Positions 42,068-50,395 of a stretch of DNA of 64,000 nt are shown piece by piece. The number at the start of each line of letters is the position of its first letter. The first letter of the stretch is position 1. A program made the translations under genes and the position numbers. The notes below the pieces were generated by a model. The model saw only the letters and a program-made list of their open reading frames with translations. It had not been told where the DNA came from and ran no database searches. The stretch is from CAVALG01 sp963630555 (GTDB lineage Bacteria > Bacillota > Clostridia > Oscillospirales > Acutalibacteraceae): positions 23,252-87,251 of the forward strand of contig CAVGND010000004.1 in assembly GCA_963630555.1 (NCBI GenBank). Reading direction: 5' to 3'.

Positions 42068-42700
42068 TTAACACCCTAAGTTTTCGTCAACCAAAATTAC
42101 TTTTATTCTGCCTTTTTGCCTTTGCGGACCGCAAAAAACATAGTTACAGCAGATCCTGTCGGGTGACGAACAACCGTCGGTAAGGAAATCCCCGTCCGCG
42201 GCGACACAAATGCCGGTTTCGGCACAGTATGTTTTGCAGTTAAGGCGCTTGCTGTTGGGCGGCGCGGCGGTTATTTTAACCCTGTTTATTGCCGCAGGAA
42301 TGTCCTTAACGATTTTATTTTTGCCAACCACCATAATTACGCTTTTAGGGCCGTAAAGTACGGCGGCAACACGGTTTGAGTTACCGTCAACATTATACAA
42401 ATATCCGTCCTCGGTAACGGCGTTTGATGAGCAGATATATGCGTCAGCCGTAAAACAGCGGTGCATAATTTCCTCAACCTCCCCGCGGTCAGCGGCGGCG
42501 TATCTGTCAAGAAAATTATAATCCCCGTTTCTCAAAAGTTCCAAAACGCCGCATTCATTAAGCGTAGCAGAACCGCCAGTGCCGACAGTATCGCCGATAT
42601 TCAGCAATTTTTTAACGGTTTCAAGCGCTTCCGCCCTGTTCTTTACGCAATAAACCGACATATTATGCTTTTTCAATTGAGCCGCTACTTGTTCAAACAT
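42068..42700 (-). CDS. LUD-domain protein (LutC/YkgG-like) with cysteine-rich C-terminus
   Basis: 210-residue protein of the LUD family (lactate utilization protein C and relatives). Typical: VKKLLNIGDTVGTGGSATLN near residue 30, VTEDGYLYNVDGNSNRVAAV near 95, and VVGKNKIVKDI with the following AINRVKITAAPPN. LutC works with the iron-sulfur proteins LutA/B in lactate oxidation, but no lutA/B is adjacent. The C-terminal third has six or more cysteines (CKTYCAETGIC and CSSPDRICCNYVFC), which could bind an iron-sulfur cluster. It follows mnmA by 19 bp; its link to the tRNA-thiolation genes is unknown. Confidence 0.85.
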   Translation of the reverse strand: MFEQVAAQLKKHNMSVYCVKNRAEALETVKKLLNIGDTVGTGGSATLNECGVLELLRNGDYNFLDRYAAADRGEVEEIMHRCFTADAYICSSNAVTEDGYLYNVDGNSNRVAAVLYGPKSVIMVVGKNKIVKDIPAAINRVKITAAPPNSKRLNCKTYCAETGICVAADGDFLTDGCSSPDRICCNYVFCGPQRQKGRIKVILVDENLGC

Positions 42701-42719
42701 ATCTAATTCCTCCGTAATT

Positions 42720-43787
42720 TTATTTCAACACTCCGCCGCCGACCACGAAATCGCCGTTATAAAACACGGCGGCTTGTCCCGGTGAAACGGCGCGCTGAGG
42801 TGTATCGAATTTTAAAAGCACATCCCCGTTATCGAGCGGCGAAATTGTTGCGCTTTGTTCGGGTTGGCGGTATCTGATTTTTGCCGCCACACGCATAGGC
42901 TCGGTCAATTTTTCGGTTGAAATGAAATTGCAGTTTTCCACAACGGCGGTATCCGTAAACAAATCACTTTCATCCGACAGGGTGACTGTATTGTTTTCGG
43001 GGTCGGTTGAAACGACATACTGCGGCTTTCCGAGGGCTATTCCAAGCCCTTTTCGCTGACCTATTGTATAAGCGGGATAACCGCGGTTGCAGCCCAAAAC
43101 ATCGCCGTTTTTGCTTATAAAGTTACCTTTTGGAAGAGGTTCGCCCGTATACTTTTCAATAAACGAAACATAATCGCCCGACGGGACAAAGCAGATATCC
43201 TGACTGTCGGGTTTTGCGGCATTCACAAACCCGTGTTTTTCGGCAATTTTTCTGACCCTGTCCTTGGTCATTTCACCGAGCGGAAAGACAGTATGCTTTA
43301 ACTGTTCCTGCGTCATACCGTAAAGGACATAACTCTGGTCTTTGTTTTTATCCGCCGATTTTTTTAAAAAGTACCTTCCGCTTTCCCCATCAAATCCCGT
43401 AACGGCATAATGACCGGTTGCAATCATATCGCAACCGAGCAATTGTGCCCTTTCGAGCATTTTATCAAATTTAATGTATTTATTGCAATCAATGCAGGGG
43501 TTGGGGGTTCTGCCGCAAAGATATTCGTTTACAAATTTTTTTATTACCGTTTCTTCAAACCGCTCTTTAAAATTAAAAACATAATGCCGTATACCCAAGT
43601 TGTCACAAACGCTGCGCGCGTCAAGCACATCATTCAGCGAACAACAGGTGTGCAGTTCTTCGCTTTCGGTCGATTCGTCATGCAGGCGCAGAGTAGCGCC
43701 GCAAACCTCATACCCCATATCCATTAAAACGGCGGCGGCGACCGAACTGTCAACCCCACCGCTCATTCCTACCATAATTTTCGGCAT
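42720..43787 (-). CDS. mnmA: tRNA-specific 2-thiouridylase MnmA
   Basis: PP-loop ATPase that introduces 2-thiouridine at wobble U34 of tRNA-Glu/Gln/Lys. 355 residues, standard length. Motifs: P-loop VGMSGGVDSSVAAAVL near the N-terminus, first catalytic cysteine in TPNPCIDCNKYIKFDKM, second in KPDSQDICFVPSGDY, and the substrate-loop PAYTIGQRKGLGIALG. A CCSLND segment near residue 48 is unusual. It belongs to the same minus-strand run as thiI and a cysteine desulfurase, which would supply the persulfide sulfur. Confidence 0.96.
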   Translation of the reverse strand: MPKIMVGMSGGVDSSVAAAVLMDMGYEVCGATLRLHDESTESEELHTCCSLNDVLDARSVCDNLGIRHYVFNFKERFEETVIKKFVNEYLCGRTPNPCIDCNKYIKFDKMLERAQLLGCDMIATGHYAVTGFDGESGRYFLKKSADKNKDQSYVLYGMTQEQLKHTVFPLGEMTKDRVRKIAEKHGFVNAAKPDSQDICFVPSGDYVSFIEKYTGEPLPKGNFISKNGDVLGCNRGYPAYTIGQRKGLGIALGKPQYVVSTDPENNTVTLSDESDLFTDTAVVENCNFISTEKLTEPMRVAAKIRYRQPEQSATISPLDNGDVLLKFDTPQRAVSPGQAAVFYNGDFVVGGGVLK

Positions 43788-43803
43788 TAAAATACCCCGC
43801 TTA

Positions 43804-44304
43804 TTATTTAAAAAGTCCTACTATTATATCCCACAATCCGTATGAAACAAGCGATATTATAACACCTGCCATAACAACGCCCGCAAATATAGCCGGAAGT
43901 GCGCGTTTCATCCTTATGTTAAGTGCGTCCGCAACCAAGGCACCGGTCCATGCGCCCGTGCCTGGCAATGGGATTCCGACAAAGATAAACAGTCCCCATA
44001 CCATATATTTGCCGACATTGCCCGATTTTGCGTTTGCTTTGTTTTCAATCCATACCGCAAGTTTATTAAGCCTTTTAAAATGTTTCAGCCACTCGATTAT
44101 ACGGCGAATGAACAGCAGTATAAGCGGTATCGGCAACATGTTACCCAAAACGCATATAGGGAATGCGACCAAAAGGTCCACTTTAAGTATTGCTGCCGCA
44201 ATCAACCCGCCGCGCAGTTCGAGAATCGGACACATTGAAATAATAAATATTATTACCTCCGGCGAAAATACATTTTTAAGTGACTCGATAATATTATCAA
44301 TCAT
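43804..44304 (-). CDS. Small multidrug export protein family (COG2426) membrane protein
   Basis: 166-residue membrane protein of the Sm_multidrug_ex family (PF06695). About four hydrophobic helices; diagnostic ISMCPILELRGGLIAAAIL near residue 20, ICVLGNMLPIPLILLFI, and FIFVGIPLPGTGAWTGALVA with conserved Gly/Pro-rich re-entrant-like motifs. The family name reflects an early proposal; substrate and transport activity are unproven, and similar motifs occur in DedA-like proteins. It starts 13 bp after the end of the cohesin-like gene and ends 16 bp before mnmA. Confidence 0.85.
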   Translation of the reverse strand: MIDNIIESLKNVFSPEVIIFIISMCPILELRGGLIAAAILKVDLLVAFPICVLGNMLPIPLILLFIRRIIEWLKHFKRLNKLAVWIENKANAKSGNVGKYMVWGLFIFVGIPLPGTGAWTGALVADALNIRMKRALPAIFAGVVMAGVIISLVSYGLWDIIVGLFK

Positions 44305-44317
44305 AAATACACCTCTG

Positions 44318-45793
44318 CTAAAATCTGAGTTCGTCCTGATCTATATACGGCGGAGTAAAATCATACCGTTCTTTCCGCTTTTTCTTATTTGCCGAAATAA
44401 GCAAAACAAGCAGAATTATTACCGTTACAAACAATGCCGCCGAAACTATAAGCGAAATTTTAAAAAGCATATCGTTTGATTTTTCGGATTTATCTGCAGT
44501 CTTGTTTTCGGTTTTTACAATGGTTTTACCTGCGGTAATGTCGGAATACGGGAACAGAAAATCACCGTCAGTATCATAATAATATAAATTCAGTTCGCCT
44601 TTTTCATTTATTGCGTAAAAGCATACAATCGCGTTGCTTTGGGCAGCCGAATCGGGCAAATACACCTCACGCTCTGCCCCTGCAACAGTTTTGCTTTGTT
44701 TCGACATCTTTTCGGTATCTGTATCGGAATTTTCAAGCACGCCGATATAAAGATAATCCTTACCGGACAATTTAACGCTTTCCGCCCTTACAAAAGATAT
44801 ATTATCATCGCTTAAAAGATATAACCCTTCGCTGCCGTCACTTGCAGTTAAAACAGCAAGGCGGACTCCGCTTTCACTTTTAAATATGGGAATTTCTTTT
44901 CCGCCGTATTCAGCGGATTGAAGCGTAAATCCCGCAACCGTGTATTTTTCCGGACTGAGATTTACTGTATAATCAGCACCGTTTAAACTGACAGTTACAT
45001 TATTTTGCTGCGCCGCCTGCTCTGTTTGCTGCGTTTCCGAACTTGTAACCTGTGACGAACTCACCGTTCCGTTCTCATTAAGCCGCTCGGCATTTATTGT
45101 ATAACGCTTAACGGTTCCGTCCTCCGCCGTAACAACTACCACGCGTTTGTTTGCGCCGACCTTCATATTTTTGTCGCCCTCAACCGTCCATTTAGCCTTT
45201 GAATCGGCAGTATAAGCCGTAACAAGCATAACCGAAGTTGAGTTCGGCAAGGTAGCGTTGTATGTGAAAATATTTGACGAAAAAGCAGGCGTAAGCGTCC
45301 CGCCGGAAATTTTAAGCCCTTTTAAAAGTGCATTCGAAGATTTTTGGGTTGCACTGCCGCCCGTATCGGAACTGCCCGACGCTACCGCATTTATTGAAGT
45401 CGAAACGGACGGAATGTCCTGACGCTGCTCATCAAAATCGGCTATAAAGCAATTCGAAAGAACTAAATTTGAAGTGCCTACGCCGATAACCTTAAAACTT
45501 ATGGAATATGATGTCCTGCCCGAATAATTTGAAAATTTAATCGCACCTGAAGCACCGTTTGTATCACTGCCCGACAGGTACTGTAAAACCGCAGAATTAT
45601 AGGACAGTTCACCTTCGGTAGCGTAAATTGAGCCGCCGCTGAAATTAATTGAAACTGTAATATTCGAACCTACCGCAGGTGATTTTGATGAAACCGATAT
45701 TGACGCGGTTGCCGCCGAAGCACTCAAAGATAAGGAACAAAGCAGCACGGCAAATATAACCGCCGCAACAAACGACTTTCTAATTAATTTCAT
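44318..45793 (-). CDS. Membrane-anchored cohesin-like protein with cadherin-like domain
   Basis: About 491 residues. Signal peptide (AAVIFAVLLCSLSLSASA, residues 9-26), then a cohesin-like beta-sandwich (about 28-145; SISVSSKSPAVGSNITVSIN start and the GELSYNSAVLQYLSG strand pair typical of cohesins). A cadherin-like beta-sandwich follows (about 155-240; NALLKGLKISGGTLTPAFSS), then a Gln/Thr-rich linker, a globular part and one C-terminal helix (about 440-465) with a basic cytoplasmic tail KKKRKERYDF. Topology predicts an outward-facing cohesin anchored in the membrane. The gene immediately upstream encodes a dockerin-bearing glucosaminidase, a natural binding partner. Cohesin assignment is by fold signature only; there is no LPXTG. 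Confidence 0.75.
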   Translation of the reverse strand: MKLIRKSFVAAVIFAVLLCSLSLSASAATASISVSSKSPAVGSNITVSINFSGGSIYATEGELSYNSAVLQYLSGSDTNGASGAIKFSNYSGRTSYSISFKVIGVGTSNLVLSNCFIADFDEQRQDIPSVSTSINAVASGSSDTGGSATQKSSNALLKGLKISGGTLTPAFSSNIFTYNATLPNSTSVMLVTAYTADSKAKWTVEGDKNMKVGANKRVVVVTAEDGTVKRYTINAERLNENGTVSSSQVTSSETQQTEQAAQQNNVTVSLNGADYTVNLSPEKYTVAGFTLQSAEYGGKEIPIFKSESGVRLAVLTASDGSEGLYLLSDDNISFVRAESVKLSGKDYLYIGVLENSDTDTEKMSKQSKTVAGAEREVYLPDSAAQSNAIVCFYAINEKGELNLYYYDTDGDFLFPYSDITAGKTIVKTENKTADKSEKSNDMLFKISLIVSAALFVTVIILLVLLISANKKKRKERYDFTPPYIDQDELRF

Positions 45794-45812
45794 ATATACC
45801 ACCCATCCTTAA

Positions 45813-48026
45813 CTAATTCTGAATATCGGAAATAATGCCGAGTATATATTTTTGACCGCGTAATAAATCAAGCGTGTTGTAAGAGCCGTCCTTATTTATA
45901 TCAAGCGCCGCAAGTTGTGCACCCGATAATTTAATTACACCCAAAACGTGTTTGTGACCGCGCAGCAGGTCAAGGGTGTTTATAACACCGTCGCCGTTTG
46001 TATCACCGTATATAACAACAGGGTATTGCGCCTGTTCGGCACCGTTCGCATATATCTTAACAACATCGCCTGTTGCCATAGTTCCCGATGTTTTTTCACT
46101 CCCTGCAGCATCGTACAGTTTTACTGTACCTGTTTCCGAAATAAGAGCCGACATAAAATCGTTAACCGAAGTACCGGTACCCACGCGCGTTATATAGTTG
46201 CCTATATTGTATTTACTGCTTTTAAGCGGAACTTTTGCAGGCTCGGAACCGTTACGGTACACCGAAACGGTATATTGTTTTTGCAGCCCGTTGCTTGCCG
46301 TTACGGTTACGGTTATATTGTTTGCGCCGTAATTAAGCGCACGCTGACCGTTACCCGATATTTTTGCGTTGCCGTCACTTGCGGCTGCATTGACGTTAAT
46401 ACTTGAAACGCCGCCGTCAACCACAAGTTCATAAGAATATTTATACCGGTCGAACGTACCTATTGAATATCCGCTTACGCTGAGTGCGGAAAGGAAGTTG
46501 TTGTTATTGCCCGAGTTTGCCGGCTTTGCACAGGCTGCGGCAGGCATATTATTGTATATGGGTATGGTAAATTCAAGCGACAGCGAATATAACTGTGAAG
46601 ATGTGTAACCTTTTTTTGTTTTCATAGATTCGCTGCTCGGCGCGGCTATATTTTGCATATATTGGTTGGCGAAGTAACCGTTACCCCCGTCAACAACATC
46701 AAATTTTTGCAGATAACCGTTTACCTGACCTTTATTTATGTAGTTTGACGCAATTTTTTTAGATGCACCGAGAATGGATTTATACGGCGTTGTCCAACCG
46801 TTATTTTGAGCATATTTTGCACCGTTTTGAAGAACTGTCGCCTCCCCGTTACCCGAAGCTCCGTAGTTGAAAATGTTATAATACCCATTATACCCCGCAA
46901 CCGTTCCAAGCCCTAACTGACTGCCGGTTGTTCCCTGCTCCTGCACAGCGCGCGATGCCAAATGATATGCACTGACTCCCGAACCGGACGCCGCGGACAT
47001 AAATGCGTCGGCATAGGTCGGGAATGACGAGGAATCGGATAATCCTCCGGGGTATGCGCCGCCCATAAATGTTCCCTGCAAAATTGAAGAAACAGACGAT
47101 TTGGTCTCGGTCGAGGAATATGACAGAGAGAGGAACTGAAAAACATAAACATCATCAAGAAAGTTTCTCGGATCCATATAATACGCTACGGTTTCCCGTG
47201 ACGCATTGACCCAGCCGCCCGAATCATAGGCTATAAATTTGCCTGTGTTCCAATCGTAACAGCCGCTTTCATATGATTTATAAGAATCCGACCACGATGC
47301 CGGTATAAGGCTTTTTGCAAGGGATGTTTCGCCGTTCAGCACCGTGTTCCAATCCAAATTGGTATTAAGTGCTTTAAATTTCCAATTAGGATAAAGTGCG
47401 TGTAACTGTTTTAAGGAATTTTTATAACTTTCCGGAAAACCTTGTGAATCAAGATAACTGTTAAATGAATCATCCTCCACTGAAGCCGGTACTCTTTTAC
47501 ATCTTCCGCTGTAAACATATCCGTACCCGCTGCCGTAACGTATCTTATACCACTCATCGCCTTCCCAGTCAATCTCGGAACCGACAATGGCAACCGTATC
47601 GTTATAATTAAGTTTACCTATCTGGGTATGATCCTTTGTTCCGGCACCGTTATATACCGCGGCGCCGTTTGATGCAATTATAATTCCCTGCATATCGCCG
47701 GCAGACGACTCGGTAGCCTGCAATGCGCATCTTCCGCTGTAGACATAACCTGTTTGTGAATTGTCGGTTCCGAATTTTATTATGTACCAAAGGTCACCGT
47801 CACTGTCCTTTTCTTCACCTATCACGGTAACCTGCGTACCGTAATCAAGTCCGGCAATGCGCGAGTGGGTGTATGTTCCCGCACCGTTGTAAATCGCCGC
47901 ACCGTCGATTCTTGAAATAACCCCCGTTACCGGATAAGTAACCGCAACAGCGCTGTTTATAAAAAGCAAAGTCGACATAATTGCGGCAATAAGCAATATT
48001 GCAAGTGCCGATTTTATCTTTTTCAT
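45813..48026 (-). CDS. Secreted SH3b-glucosaminidase with cadherin-like domain and dockerin
   Basis: About 737 residues: signal peptide (1-28), two bacterial SH3 domains (about 30-100 and 105-170; both contain AxYNGAGT and end WY.I.xGxG.GYVYSGRC), an endo-beta-N-acetylglucosaminidase domain of the LytD type (about 180-520; HLASRAVQEQGTTGSQLGLG includes the likely catalytic Glu, and FVGYYNIFNYGA-like NGYYNIFNYGASG), a cadherin-like beta-sandwich, and a dockerin (673-737; DTNGDGVINTLDLLRG and DINKDGSYNTLDLLRG). It likely cleaves peptidoglycan glycan strands at the surface. Met 48026 is used with GAGAGGTGA overlapping the upstream stop. The dockerin suggests docking to the cohesin-like membrane protein encoded 19 bp downstream. 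Confidence 0.88.
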   Translation of the reverse strand: MKKIKSALAILLIAAIMSTLLFINSAVAVTYPVTGVISRIDGAAIYNGAGTYTHSRIAGLDYGTQVTVIGEEKDSDGDLWYIIKFGTDNSQTGYVYSGRCALQATESSAGDMQGIIIASNGAAVYNGAGTKDHTQIGKLNYNDTVAIVGSEIDWEGDEWYKIRYGSGYGYVYSGRCKRVPASVEDDSFNSYLDSQGFPESYKNSLKQLHALYPNWKFKALNTNLDWNTVLNGETSLAKSLIPASWSDSYKSYESGCYDWNTGKFIAYDSGGWVNASRETVAYYMDPRNFLDDVYVFQFLSLSYSSTETKSSVSSILQGTFMGGAYPGGLSDSSSFPTYADAFMSAASGSGVSAYHLASRAVQEQGTTGSQLGLGTVAGYNGYYNIFNYGASGNGEATVLQNGAKYAQNNGWTTPYKSILGASKKIASNYINKGQVNGYLQKFDVVDGGNGYFANQYMQNIAAPSSESMKTKKGYTSSQLYSLSLEFTIPIYNNMPAAACAKPANSGNNNNFLSALSVSGYSIGTFDRYKYSYELVVDGGVSSINVNAAASDGNAKISGNGQRALNYGANNITVTVTASNGLQKQYTVSVYRNGSEPAKVPLKSSKYNIGNYITRVGTGTSVNDFMSALISETGTVKLYDAAGSEKTSGTMATGDVVKIYANGAEQAQYPVVIYGDTNGDGVINTLDLLRGHKHVLGVIKLSGAQLAALDINKDGSYNTLDLLRGQKYILGIISDIQN

Positions 48027-48033
48027 AACAACG

Positions 48034-48492
48034 TCACCTCTCATAATAATTATAATGTTCCGTAAGATACGGGACAATAAGTTTTTGAATAACATCAAGC
48101 CTTGACCGCTTGTTGTCGGTAAGCATTATTATGCTCTGCTGCCCGCTTTCAAGGACGCAGCCGCAAAAAGTTCCGTTCATAACTATGGGGTAAGAATTGT
48201 CGGGAATTATGGCAGGGCAGTCAATATTCAATATACCGTTTTTATCCAAGTCAAGATCCACTGTCCCCCTGCCGACGGAAAGCGCCAGTATTGACGGAAG
48301 ATAGCAGTCATAATTAAATCCGCCGACGGTTATTATAACCGCGCTTCTCTGAACCGCCCTTTTAAGCGAATGCAAAAACTCCTTCGGGTCGTTGCAGGAA
48401 TCGGTAAGCAATCTGAGCGGATAATCTCCGTGCAGGCCGAATTCCAATTTAACATCGGAATTCAGACGGTAATATATTACCTCTAATTTCAT
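48034..48492 (-). CDS. Diverged CinA N-terminal (MoCF-like) half protein
   Basis: 152 residues, no signal or membrane segment. I read it as a degenerate molybdopterin-binding (MoCF) domain like that at the N-terminus of CinA: the start KLEVIYYRL matches the first strand, DPKEFLHSLKRAVQRSAVII followed by TVGGF matches the helix-strand-GG region, and GCVLESGQQSIIMLTD plus VIQKLIVPYL match the C-terminal part. The usual GGLGPTxDD loop is missing (GGFNYDC instead), so catalysis is doubtful. Its upstream neighbour carries the remaining CinA domains fused to a sortase, which supports a split-CinA reading. Met 48492 is used; an in-frame start 12 bases earlier is possible. Without that context it would be hypothetical. 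Confidence 0.55.
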   Translation of the reverse strand: MKLEVIYYRLNSDVKLEFGLHGDYPLRLLTDSCNDPKEFLHSLKRAVQRSAVIITVGGFNYDCYLPSILALSVGRGTVDLDLDKNGILNIDCPAIIPDNSYPIVMNGTFCGCVLESGQQSIIMLTDNKRSRLDVIQKLIVPYLTEHYNYYER

Positions 48493-48523
48493 ATCCTTGC
48501 CCATAGTTCACACTGCCCTTAGT

Positions 48524-50362
48524 TTATTTTTTTGCGTCATACCAACCCTGCGGCATATCCGGATCTGTATTTTTAGCCGCATTTTCAACATCAACCGACG
48601 GTTCTTCGCCGTCCCTCGTTGCGCGCGCAAGCACCACAAGGCGCGCACCGTCAAAATCATAATCACAGGTTGAAAGGGTTATAAGTTTATCCGTAGGTTC
48701 AACATCAACGGGAATATCCCAAAAACTGCGGTTCTTAACATCATTCACCCAAGCGTTAAAGGTGCTGTCATTCGGGAAATCCGGAATCGTATAATCAAAA
48801 ACATAACCGTCGTCCTGCTCCGGTGTTGAATTGGTAACCATAACCGCAAAAATCTTATAGGTTTCCGCGGGCGAATATATCGTTTGAAACTCAAAAGTCG
48901 GATTTTGCTTGTAAAAATCAAGTTTGCGGTACCTTTTCAGTGTGCCGAACATCGTGCCGTCTTTCATACTGTGGCCGTATATCGTAAGATTTGAACTGCG
49001 AAGTTCGGCAGAAACCGCACAATCGCTGCCGATAAACAGAGCACCGTGAGAGTTGCTTTCGCGGTTCATATTATGGTTTATGTAATAGTTGTCATTATCG
49101 GTCTGATAAACGGGATTATCCACATTGGTTCCGGGTATCGTAAGCCAACCGATAAAATCTTTGTTCTGTTCAATAAGTTTATCAAACTTGGAATAGGTGG
49201 AGGTTTCCGAATTCACCTCGTCCGTATCGGTTATCATAGTCTTTGCGTTATCAATAACTTTTTGCTGACTGCGGCTGTTGTAAAAATAGTTGCCTATGTA
49301 CAGCGCCGAAACGATAAAAGTAATAATTGCGGCAATCAACACTATCTTTAAAATAATATCGGTAACCTTATCGCCTTTCCACGGGATGATCTGCTTATAC
49401 AGCGGTTTTTTCTTTTTGCGTTTTCCGGCAGGCTTTTTTTCATTGTGGGATATTCTTGCATCAAAATAATCCTCCGCCGTCTCCGCATCAACCTCATCAA
49501 ACGAGAGTTTTGGGGTATAATCAAGATGCCGTATTTCGTCCGAAAAAGCATCAAACACCGTTAACTTTTCATCAATTTCCGAACCGAGCGCAAAAAATTC
49601 AGGATCATTTTCAACATATCTTCTGAGCATATTAAGAATAACGGAAACCGAATGTTCACGCACGAATTTACGCACATCGCCGCATCCGTCAATGTTGAAC
49701 CTCGCAATGCTTGTCCAAACCTTTTCACCGTCACACAAGCCGAAGCATACATACCCAACCGGCTTATTTTCCACAGGGTCGGGGCCGGCGACTCCGGTAA
49801 CCGAAAGCCCTATATCCGAACCTGCAAGTTTACGCACACGGTAAGCCATTTCAGCGGCTGTTTCGGCACTGACTGCGCCGTATTTTTCAATTGTTGCGGC
49901 GTTAACACCGAGCCTGTCGGTCTTTATTTCGTCAGCATAAGTAACCACGCCTGCCTCGAATACCTGTGAAGCGCCGCTCACTTCGGTAATGGCGGCGGAA
50001 ACAAGTCCTGCCGTGCAGGATTCGGCGGTTGATATAACCGTGTGACTTTCTTTTAATTCACCGACAATGTGCTCGGCGATCGGTAAACCGTCAACCGCGT
50101 AAGCGTAACCTTTAAGTTTGTTTTTGATGTTTGCGACGGCATAACCGCTTTTTCTGGCACATTCGTCGGCAGTGCTGCCGCATGCTTTAAATTCAAGGGA
50201 ATAGCAACCGCCGTTTTCGTATAATTTAAGGTGTTCCCTGTTCCCTGACCACAATCCGCCGAGTTTTTTAATTAACTCCGCACTGTCAAGTCCAGCGATA
50301 TTTACAGAATGAGTAGCATAGCATCCGTTTGAATTTTCAAAACTGTTTTTGATTTCCGGCAT
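48524..50362 (-). CDS. CinA C-terminal domain / class B sortase fusion protein
   Basis: 612-residue membrane protein joining two families. Residues about 15-95 resemble the CinA middle (KH-like) domain and 95-250 the CinA C-terminal amidohydrolase (PncC) domain: STAESCTAGLVSAAITEVSG, VTYADEIKTDRLGV, YGAVSAETAAEMA and SVTGVAGPD. A basic linker (KRKKKK) and one membrane helix (336-359) lead to an extracytoplasmic class B sortase domain (about 365-590) with His464 (IYGHSM), Cys566 (LSTCDYDF) and Arg574 (GARLVV). The PncC part would lie in the cytoplasm and the transpeptidase outside. Next downstream is a CinA N-terminal-like gene, then dockerin and cohesin genes. Sortase substrates are not evident here. 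Confidence 0.88.
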   Translation of the reverse strand: MPEIKNSFENSNGCYATHSVNIAGLDSAELIKKLGGLWSGNREHLKLYENGGCYSLEFKACGSTADECARKSGYAVANIKNKLKGYAYAVDGLPIAEHIVGELKESHTVISTAESCTAGLVSAAITEVSGASQVFEAGVVTYADEIKTDRLGVNAATIEKYGAVSAETAAEMAYRVRKLAGSDIGLSVTGVAGPDPVENKPVGYVCFGLCDGEKVWTSIARFNIDGCGDVRKFVREHSVSVILNMLRRYVENDPEFFALGSEIDEKLTVFDAFSDEIRHLDYTPKLSFDEVDAETAEDYFDARISHNEKKPAGKRKKKKPLYKQIIPWKGDKVTDIILKIVLIAAIITFIVSALYIGNYFYNSRSQQKVIDNAKTMITDTDEVNSETSTYSKFDKLIEQNKDFIGWLTIPGTNVDNPVYQTDNDNYYINHNMNRESNSHGALFIGSDCAVSAELRSSNLTIYGHSMKDGTMFGTLKRYRKLDFYKQNPTFEFQTIYSPAETYKIFAVMVTNSTPEQDDGYVFDYTIPDFPNDSTFNAWVNDVKNRSFWDIPVDVEPTDKLITLSTCDYDFDGARLVVLARATRDGEEPSVDVENAAKNTDPDMPQGWYDAKK

Positions 50363-50395
50363 GAAGGTAACCTCTCAAAAATTAATTGGTTTTTA

